This document shows, one piece after another, positions 57,803 through 64,000 of a stretch of DNA of 64,000 nt. A model generated the notes under the pieces. It was given only the letters and a program-made list of their open reading frames with translations. It was not told where the DNA came from and searched no databases. How positions within the stretch are numbered: the first letter of the stretch is position 1; every line of letters begins with the position of its first letter. A program made the position numbers and the translations under genes. The DNA comes from Arthrobacter sp. ISL-5 (GTDB lineage: Bacteria > Actinomycetota > Actinomycetes > Actinomycetales > Micrococcaceae). The DNA is taken from assembly GCF_018613835.1 (NCBI RefSeq), contig NZ_JAGGPM010000023.1:124001-188000 (forward strand), written 5' to 3'.

Positions 57803-58861
57803 ATGACCACCCCTGTGTCCGTACCCCCGACCGACGCCGAGTCGCACGCCTCCGGTGACGACGGATTCCGGCCCGGGCTGGTTTCCCGGCTGGGGGCCGA
57901 AGCGTTCGGAACCTTGTTCCTGGTGATCGCCGGACTGGGCGTGCCACTCTTCACGCTTCCGCAGTCGAGTCCGCTGCCGGCCTCGCTTGCCGGTGGCCTG
58001 GCCGTGACGGCTGCCATGCTGGCCTTCGCGTACATCTCGGGCGGGCACTTCAACCCGGCCATCACTCTGGGCAATCTCGTGGCAGGAAAGATCCGGATCG
58101 CCCACGCCGCCGCCTACATCGGCGCGCAGCTCGTGGGCGCAGCCGCCGGTGCGCTGACGCTGTTCGGCATCCTCCGCACCGTCCCCAACATTCCCGACAC
58201 CCGGGCGGCGTTCGATACCGTGACGGCCGGATTCGGCGAACACTCCGTCATTCAGGCGCCCATGGCGGGCGTCCTGCTGGCCGAAGTCCTCGGCGCAGCC
58301 CTCCTGGTCGCCGTTTTCCTCGGCACCACGGCACGCCGCAACGTCCACGCGGCAGCGGCACCGTTCGCCGTCGGCCTGGCGTTCGCCGTGCTGCTCCAGT
58401 TCGGGCAGGCCATCGGAAACGCCCCGTTCAACCCCGCCCGGGCCACGGCGTCGGCGCTGTTCAGCAACAGCTGGTCGCTCGGGCAGCTCTGGCTCTTCTG
58501 GGTGGCCCCGCTGGTGGGTGCGGCCATCGCCGGCCTCGTGTTCCGGGGTTTCTCCGAAAGTGCCGCTGTGGGCGCCGCCGCTGCGCGTTCGGCCGGCGAG
58601 GACGAGGAAGCCGCGGCAGACTCACTTGACTCCGATGACGAGAATGACGAGTCCGACGACGGCAAGTCCGACGACGGCGCGGACGCCCGCCGCGCTTCCG
58701 CCGACCGTACTTCCGCCGCAGGCGGGGCGGCACCCGCAGCGGCAGGCGGAGCCGCCGCCGGCGCAGCGCCAGGCTCGGCGAAGCCGGCTGCTGCCGGCGA
58801 CCGTACCGCGGGGACGCGGGACGAAGCCCGCGACTTTTTCGACGGCCCGAGCAGCAAGTAG
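57803..58861 (+). CDS. Aquaporin-like MIP channel with long acidic tail
   Basis: 352 residues. Six TM helices (about 28-250) with both pore boxes: GGHFNPAIT and APFNPARATAS, the latter with the selectivity arginine. Residues 255-352 form a cytoplasmic tail: first Glu/Asp-rich (SLDSDDENDESDDG) then Ala/Gly-rich, ending DEARDFFDGPSSK. Typical AqpZ-type channels are about 230 residues, so the tail is extra. Likely conducts water or small solutes; ATG preceded by AAAGGA. Confidence 0.92.
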   Translation: MTTPVSVPPTDAESHASGDDGFRPGLVSRLGAEAFGTLFLVIAGLGVPLFTLPQSSPLPASLAGGLAVTAAMLAFAYISGGHFNPAITLGNLVAGKIRIAHAAAYIGAQLVGAAAGALTLFGILRTVPNIPDTRAAFDTVTAGFGEHSVIQAPMAGVLLAEVLGAALLVAVFLGTTARRNVHAAAAPFAVGLAFAVLLQFGQAIGNAPFNPARATASALFSNSWSLGQLWLFWVAPLVGAAIAGLVFRGFSESAAVGAAAARSAGEDEEAAADSLDSDDENDESDDGKSDDGADARRASADRTSAAGGAAPAAAGGAAAGAAPGSAKPAAAGDRTAGTRDEARDFFDGPSSK

Positions 58862-58989
58862 CACCGGGCGTCGGCCCGGCAACAAGAGCAGGCAGCAGAA
58901 GCACCCACATGACGGCCGGCACGGACCGCCACCCGAGCGTGTCTCCGGACGCGCCGGGTGCGGTCGGCAATACTGTCAGTGCCTGCGGA

Positions 58990-58995
58990 TAGCGT
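58990..58995 (+). promoter_or_regulatory. -10 element TAGCGT, leaderless sbcD start
   Basis: The hexamer ends six bases before the ATG of sbcD at 59002. Confidence 0.5.
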
Positions 58996-59001
58996 AAGAA
59001 T

Positions 59002-60183
59002 ATGCGGTTATTGCACACCTCCGACTGGCACCTGGGCCGGTCCTTCCACGGCGTTGGCATGCTCGATGCCCAGCGCTCCTTTGTCGACCAGCTGGTCGCC
59101 CGGGTCCAGGAACTGTCCGTCGATGTGGTCCTCATTGCGGGCGATGTGTATGACCGCGCCCTGCCCGGCGTCGACGTCGTCGGGCTGCTGGACGACGCCC
59201 TTGTCCGGCTGACCGGCGCCGGCGCCCGCGTGGTGCTGACCAGCGGCAACCATGACTCCGCCATCAGGCTCGGATTTGCCTCGAGGCTGCTGGAGCGGGG
59301 CGGCGTCCATCTGCGGACCCGGCTCCAGGAGCTGGACGTGCCGCTGATGCTGCCGCTGGGGAGCGGGCCCGACAATGAGCAGGGTCCGGCCGTGGCAATT
59401 TACGGCATTCCCTGGCTCGAACCGCGCCTCGTGGCCGATCAACTCGGCGTCGCGACGGCCAGCCACTTTGAGGTCACCCGTGCGGCCACGGAGCGCATCC
59501 GTGCGGACCTGGCCGCACGCAGCCAGTCGCGGACCGTCCATTCGGTGGTCCTGGCGCACACCTTCGCGAGCGGCGGAATCAGCTCGGACAGCGAACGTGA
59601 CCTCAGCATCGGAGGAGTCGGCGCCGTTCCGCTGGACCTTTTTGCCGGCTTCAGTTACACCGCACTGGGCCACCTCCACGGCCGGCAGGCACTCGCCCCG
59701 GACGTGAGATATTCAGGTTCGCCGCTGGCCTATTCCTTTTCCGAAGCGAAGCACCATAAAGGCGCCTGGCTCATCGACGTCGATGAGACCGGCGTGACCG
59801 CCGTGCAGGAGGTCCTTTGGGCGGCGCCGCGGAAGCTCGCGGTCCTCCGCGGGACCCTCACGGAACTTCTCGAGTCGGCCGATCATGCGTGGGCGGAAGA
59901 TGCGTACTGCCAGATCACCCTTACGGATGCGCAGCGGCCGGCCCAGGCCATGGAAAAGCTCAGGGCGCGGTTCCCGGACACGCTCGTACTCGGGTTCGAT
60001 CCCGAGGGCGTGCCGGCATCTGCGAAGACCAGTTACAGCAGCCGGCTCGCCGCGGCGAAGGACGATCTCTCGGTCTGTTGCGGCTTTCTGGAACATGTCC
60101 GCGGCCGCGAACCCGATGAGGCGGAGCGGACCGTCCTGACTGAAGCCTTGGAAACCGTGCGCCTGCAGGGAGTGTCACTATGA
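59002..60183 (+). CDS. sbcD: Exonuclease SbcCD, nuclease subunit D
   Basis: 393 residues, Mre11-like calcineurin-type phosphoesterase. Metal-binding motifs in order: SDWHLGRSF, AGDVYDRA, TSGNHDS, LAHTF and LGHLHGRQ. Nuclease half of the SbcCD hairpin-cleaving complex. The stop overlaps sbcC by four bases, so both are made together. Confidence 0.97.
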   Translation: MRLLHTSDWHLGRSFHGVGMLDAQRSFVDQLVARVQELSVDVVLIAGDVYDRALPGVDVVGLLDDALVRLTGAGARVVLTSGNHDSAIRLGFASRLLERGGVHLRTRLQELDVPLMLPLGSGPDNEQGPAVAIYGIPWLEPRLVADQLGVATASHFEVTRAATERIRADLAARSQSRTVHSVVLAHTFASGGISSDSERDLSIGGVGAVPLDLFAGFSYTALGHLHGRQALAPDVRYSGSPLAYSFSEAKHHKGAWLIDVDETGVTAVQEVLWAAPRKLAVLRGTLTELLESADHAWAEDAYCQITLTDAQRPAQAMEKLRARFPDTLVLGFDPEGVPASAKTSYSSRLAAAKDDLSVCCGFLEHVRGREPDEAERTVLTEALETVRLQGVSL

Positions 60184-63100
60184 GAATCCACCGCCTGGAG
60201 ATCTGTGCCTTCGGCCCGTTCGCCGGCACCGAGGAAATCGATTTCGACCGGCTCAGCGGCCATGGGCTGTTCCTGCTCAATGGAGCCACCGGCGCCGGCA
60301 AGACCAGCGTGCTGGATGCCATTTGCTACGCGCTGTACGGATCCGTGCCCGGCGCGCGGCAGGACGGGAAGAGGCTGCGCAGCGATCACGCGGAGTCCGC
60401 CACCGAACCCCGGGTGAGCTGCGAGTTTTCGGCCCGCGGCAGGCGGTTTGAAGTCTCCCGCTCGCCGGCCTGGGAGAAGCCCAGTGCGCGCGGCCGCAAC
60501 GGGTTCACCACGCAGCAGGCCAAAACGCTCCTGCGCGAGCGGGTGGGCGGTGAATGGATCGAAAAGTCCGGCAGGAATGACGAAGCCGGGGCCGAGATAG
60601 CTGCGATCCTCGGCATGGACAGGGAACAGTTCACCAGGGTGGTCTTGCTCCCGCAGGGGGACTTCGCGGCCTTTCTCCGGTCGAAGGCCTCGGACCGACT
60701 GGAACTCCTGCAGAAACTCTTCGGGACCGAGCGCTTTGAAGCGGTGGAGCGTGAACTGGCCATCAAAGCCGCCGAAGCCGCCAGGGAAGTTGCGGGCCAC
60801 AACGGCAAGCTGGCGCTGATCGTGGCACGGGCCGACGCCGAGGCCACGGCACTGGACCTGGACGTGAGCGGCGCCCCGGATACCGGCCGCGCCAGTGATC
60901 GGCTCGGCTGGCTCGAATCTGCCGCGTCTGCCCGGGCCACGGAGTTGGCCGCCGAGGCTGAGGCGTGTGAGGCCCTGCACCGGGAATGCGCAGCGCGGCG
61001 TGATCAGGAACTGGCCCGCGAAGGGAGGCGGCTGAAGCTTGCCGCCGCACTGCGCCGGAAAGCGGACGCTGAGGCGGCTGCTTCCGTCCTTGACGCCACA
61101 GCGGCCAGGCTGTCACTGCACCGCAAGGCCGAGATACTTGGCGGACAGCTCCAGGCCGTGGCCGCGGCCGATGCACTGGTAACACGTGCGGCCGAGGCCA
61201 TGGAGCGTTCCGCAGCAGGCGTGCAGCGGGCTGCCAAGGAGCACGCCGAGCTGGCAGGCACCGAGCCTTCCGCAGTTGACGTCGGCGCCGAGCTGGGGCG
61301 GCTGCGGTCGCTGCTTGCCGTGGTGAACGAGCGCTTGGCTGATGAGGACAGACTGGCTGGCCTGCGGTCCCGGTCCGCGGGTCTGGCAGGGGAGCGCCAG
61401 GGACTGTCGGACGCCATCGAGTCCCATGAAGTTTCCCTTCTTTCCCTGCGCTCAGAGATGGCGGGCCTGCAGGCGGGCCAACAGGTGCTGGAGTTGTTGG
61501 CGGGCGAGTCCGTGCTCCGCACCAAGGAAGCCGCGGCCGCCGACGAACTCGTGGACGTTGTCCGGCGCTATGGGGCAGCGGCCGTCGAATGTACGGCCGT
61601 GACGGAGCGCCATCTCAGGGGCAGGGAAGAACACCAGGAACTGCGCACACGGTGGCTTGACGTCCGGGAGGAGCGCCTGTCCAACGCGGCAGCCGAACTC
61701 GCGGCGCGCCTGGAGCACGGCGAGCCGTGCCCGGTCTGCGGCAGCGCGGAACATCCGGCGCCGGTTCCAACCGCTGAATCCGCCCTGGGACTTGCCGACA
61801 AAGAGGAGCAGGCAAAGGCCAAATATGAGCGGGCGGAGAAAGCACTCGCCGCGGTGGACGCGGAACTCTCCGCCGCGCGACAACTGGCCGCCGTGCTGGC
61901 CGGGCAGGGCGGCGAGACCGATCCCGCCGAAGCACACGAGGCCGCACAGGCCGCTCGGGAAGCGGCAGCCGAGGCCGCGGCTGCAGAGGTGGAGCTGGCG
62001 AAGAGCCGGGCGCGGCAGGCGCAGCTTGCGGACCGACTTGACTCCACTGAGCGGGCGCGCGTCGAGGCGATGTCGGGCCTGACCCAGGCGGAGTCCACCC
62101 TGGCGGAAATCGAACAGCAGGCGGCCATGCTGGAGTCGGCACTGGCCGCGCTGCGGGCCGGCTACGGCAGCCTTAGCCTCCGCTGCGGCGGCATCGGGGA
62201 AGTGATCGACATCCTGGAACGGGCGTCTTCGGCCCGTGCCCAACTGGACCAGGCGGCGGCCCGGCTGGCAGACGCGCAGGGCCAACTGGACCGCGCGCTG
62301 CCGGAAGCGGGCTTCGATTCGGCCGCTGACGCGCAGGCGGCGCTGCTGACGCCGTCGGAGTCGGCGCGGCTGGATGCGGCGGTCCGTGCCGGACACGACG
62401 AACTGGCCCGGTTGGATGAGCTGTTCGCCAGCGAGGAACTCATTCTGGCCGGCAGGGAACGCGAAGCCGGCAACGCAACGGAGGCCGGGAAGCTGGAACG
62501 GCTGCGGGCCAAGGCGGACCAGGCGGAGAGGACGGCGAAGGACGTGGCGCTGGCCGCCGGCCTTGCCGTGCAGGGCTGCGGGTCCCTTGGCCGGCTGCGG
62601 CGCGAATACGACGAACTGGCAGAGGCCGGCCGGGGGCCGCAGGAACGCGCCGAACTGCTGACCGCACTGGCGGATTCTTCCCGCGGCTCCGGCGACAACA
62701 GCTACCGCATGAGCCTCAACAGCTATGTGCTGGCCGCACGGCTCGAACAGGTTGCCGTTGCCGCGTCCGAGAGGCTCGTCGCCATGAGCGACGGGCGGTA
62801 CACGCTGCAGCACACGGATGCCAGGGCCGCGAGGAACGCAAAGTCCGGGCTCGGCCTGGAAGTCGTGGACGAATGGACCGGCCAGCGGCGCGATACATCC
62901 ACACTGTCCGGCGGGGAGTCCTTCATGGCTTCGCTGTCCCTCGCCTTGGGCCTCGCGGACGTTGTGCAGCAGGAGGCCGGCGGCGTGGACATTGAGACCC
63001 TGTTCGTCGACGAGGGGTTCGGAAGCCTCGACGAACAGGCGCTGGAGCAGGTGATGGACGCCTTGGAGGGCCTGCGCGACGGCGGCAGGGTGGTCGGCCT

Positions 63101-63296
63101 TGTCAGCCACGTGGCGGAGATGAAGCAGCGGATCGGCACCCAGCTCCAGGTCGTGAAGGGACGCAACGGCTCCACCCTGCATGTCTCAGACACAGCCTCA
63201 GCCACAGCCGTAGCGGGCGGAGCCCCGGCCCGTCTTGTAGAATCGGATAGTTACCGGGTTGCGCGCATCGGGAGGAGGGACGATGCGCACTACTGA
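60180..63296 (+). CDS. sbcC: Exonuclease SbcCD, SMC-like ATPase subunit C
   Basis: 1038 residues, Rad50-like. Walker A NGATGAGKTSVLDAI (residues ~36-50), Q-loop QGDFAAFL, coiled-coil arms (about 190-850) joined by a zinc hook with GEPCPVCGS (CPVC near residue 518), signature STLSGGESFMASLSLALGLA and Walker B TLFVDEGFGSLD. Resolves hairpins and protein-blocked ends with SbcD. Normal length; the ATG overlaps the sbcD stop. Confidence 0.97.
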   Translation: MRIHRLEICAFGPFAGTEEIDFDRLSGHGLFLLNGATGAGKTSVLDAICYALYGSVPGARQDGKRLRSDHAESATEPRVSCEFSARGRRFEVSRSPAWEKPSARGRNGFTTQQAKTLLRERVGGEWIEKSGRNDEAGAEIAAILGMDREQFTRVVLLPQGDFAAFLRSKASDRLELLQKLFGTERFEAVERELAIKAAEAAREVAGHNGKLALIVARADAEATALDLDVSGAPDTGRASDRLGWLESAASARATELAAEAEACEALHRECAARRDQELAREGRRLKLAAALRRKADAEAAASVLDATAARLSLHRKAEILGGQLQAVAAADALVTRAAEAMERSAAGVQRAAKEHAELAGTEPSAVDVGAELGRLRSLLAVVNERLADEDRLAGLRSRSAGLAGERQGLSDAIESHEVSLLSLRSEMAGLQAGQQVLELLAGESVLRTKEAAAADELVDVVRRYGAAAVECTAVTERHLRGREEHQELRTRWLDVREERLSNAAAELAARLEHGEPCPVCGSAEHPAPVPTAESALGLADKEEQAKAKYERAEKALAAVDAELSAARQLAAVLAGQGGETDPAEAHEAAQAAREAAAEAAAAEVELAKSRARQAQLADRLDSTERARVEAMSGLTQAESTLAEIEQQAAMLESALAALRAGYGSLSLRCGGIGEVIDILERASSARAQLDQAAARLADAQGQLDRALPEAGFDSAADAQAALLTPSESARLDAAVRAGHDELARLDELFASEELILAGREREAGNATEAGKLERLRAKADQAERTAKDVALAAGLAVQGCGSLGRLRREYDELAEAGRGPQERAELLTALADSSRGSGDNSYRMSLNSYVLAARLEQVAVAASERLVAMSDGRYTLQHTDARAARNAKSGLGLEVVDEWTGQRRDTSTLSGGESFMASLSLALGLADVVQQEAGGVDIETLFVDEGFGSLDEQALEQVMDALEGLRDGGRVVGLVSHVAEMKQRIGTQLQVVKGRNGSTLHVSDTASATAVAGGAPARLVESDSYRVARIGRRDDAHY

Positions 63297-63310
63297 ACGA
63301 GCCCGGATAC

Positions 63311-64000
63311 ATGACTACCTCCACGGCGCCGCAGCGCCCTTCACTGCACTCTCCCGCCGACGCAGACAAACTGCCCTCCGATTCGCCACCGGCCCGCCCG
63401 GGAGGCCGTTACTCCCGATTGCCTGAACTGGCTGGCAGGGGCTTTATTCCGCTTGGCCTGTTCGCCCGGCTGCCGCTGGCCATGCTGACGGTCGGCACGC
63501 TTACGCTCGTCACCTCCGTCAGCAGCTCGTATGCCGCGGGCGGAACCTCGGCCGGCGCAGTGGGCATCGGATCGGCCATCGGAGCGCCCGTGCTGGGCGC
63601 CCTGGCGGACCGTTTCGGCCAGCGCCCGGTCCTCGTGGTTTCGGCCATCCTGAATGCCCTGGCCGTCCTCGCGCTGATCGCCACGGCCTATGTGGTGCCC
63701 GGGGCAGAAGGCAGCGCGGCACCCCTCCTCGCGGCGGCATTCATTGCCGGTGTCAGCTGCCCCCAGGTCGGTCCGCTGGCGCGGGTCCGCTGGATGGCGC
63801 TGACGTCGGCCGGAAACCGCAAGGGCGCTGGCAAGGACCTGGACACGGCACTGTCGTATGAGAGCACGGCCGACGAGCTCACCTTTGTCCTCGGCCCGGC
63901 TCTCGTGGGCATCCTGGCCAGTCTGATCGCGCCGTGGCTCCCGCTGGCCCTTGCCGCCGCACTGACCATCACGCTGGTGCCTGCCTTCGCCGTGCACCGG
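63311..64000 (+). CDS. MFS transporter, C-terminus beyond window
   Basis: The first 230 residues of a major facilitator are visible. After a 45-residue disordered cytoplasmic start (MTTSTAPQRPSLHSPADADK), TM helices begin near residue 50 (FIPLGLFARLPLAMLTVGTLTLVTSVSSSYAAGG). The cytoplasmic loop A motif GAPVLGALADRFGQRPVLVV (variant of GxLaDRxGrR) is clear, and further TMs follow through SYESTADELTFVLGPALVGILASL. It is an export-type MFS of unknown substrate. ATG 63311 lies 15 bases after the sbcC stop; no other start is convincing. Confidence 0.88.
   Translation, partial: MTTSTAPQRPSLHSPADADKLPSDSPPARPGGRYSRLPELAGRGFIPLGLFARLPLAMLTVGTLTLVTSVSSSYAAGGTSAGAVGIGSAIGAPVLGALADRFGQRPVLVVSAILNALAVLALIATAYVVPGAEGSAAPLLAAAFIAGVSCPQVGPLARVRWMALTSAGNRKGAGKDLDTALSYESTADELTFVLGPALVGILASLIAPWLPLALAAALTITLVPAFAVHR

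Noticed and set aside
61452..63182. 576-residue open frame on the minus strand
   Set aside because: Antisense to the sbcC coiled-coil region; low complexity and no family likeness.

Overview
The window is a high-GC actinobacterial chromosome segment, most likely from Arthrobacter, Pseudarthrobacter or a close Micrococcaceae relative. The evidence is GC-rich codon use, frequent GTG/TTG starts, an actinobacterial NucS endonuclease, a Rho with a long Arg/Asp/Asn-rich insertion, and gene order. From argS to rdgB the backbone follows, as I remember it, Mycobacterium tuberculosis Rv1292-Rv1341 (argS-lysA-hom-thrC-thrB-rho-prfA-prmC-sua5-wecA-atp operon-DUF2550-nucS-thioredoxin/TPR-pncB-clpS-DUF2017-murI-MBL-rph-rdgB), with local insertions and losses. 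I see no rRNA, CRISPR array, prophage or insertion sequence.

Layout. 1-6.4 kb: the N-terminal nine tenths of an HrpA helicase, a 55-residue membrane peptide, a GlxA/AdpA-type regulator behind a perfect inverted repeat, and a protealysin-like M4 protease with an emfourin inhibitor. A tRNA-Arg(CCG) follows. 6.7-9.7 kb: a three-gene flavin electron-transfer module (FMN-binding lipoprotein, ApbE flavin transferase, NqrB-like membrane domain fused to a ferredoxin-reductase domain). 9.8-16.4 kb: a tight argS-lysA-hom-thrC-thrB operon for lysine and threonine synthesis. 16.8-25.2 kb: rho, a nested palindromic element, prfA-prmC-tsaC, then envelope glycan genes (TagA-type and GT2 glycosyltransferases, WecA). 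25.3-33.7 kb: the complete F1Fo ATP synthase operon with two accessory membrane genes in front and a DUF2550 gene behind.

33.8-47.3 kb: cold-shock protein, NucS mismatch endonuclease, a zinc-ribbon protein, an alpha/beta hydrolase, an AI-2E-family permease, a large three-TM surface protein, a cysteine-free thioredoxin/TPR protein, an old yellow enzyme, an ABC exporter, NagB, and a coupled DUF3039/SF2 helicase pair. 47.4-53.9 kb: NAD salvage (pncB-pncA) divergent from clpS-DUF2017, then murI-MBL hydrolase-rph-rdgB. 54.0-64.0 kb: DedA, a DEDDh exonuclease-BRCT fusion, a DUF4395 protein, an ADP-ribosylglycohydrolase, an aquaporin with a long acidic tail, SbcD-SbcC, and the start of an MFS transporter that runs off the right edge.

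One pattern cuts across the window. At least fifteen start codons sit exactly 6 or 7 nt after a TANNNT-like hexamer, the spacing expected if transcription begins on the start codon. I read this as widespread leaderless transcription and use it to fix several start sites. The most unusual items are the flavin module (serine at the expected flavinylation position, ApbE without an export signal), the inverted-repeat operator with its divergent micro-gene, the nested palindrome between rho and prfA, and the short epsilon subunit of the ATP synthase.
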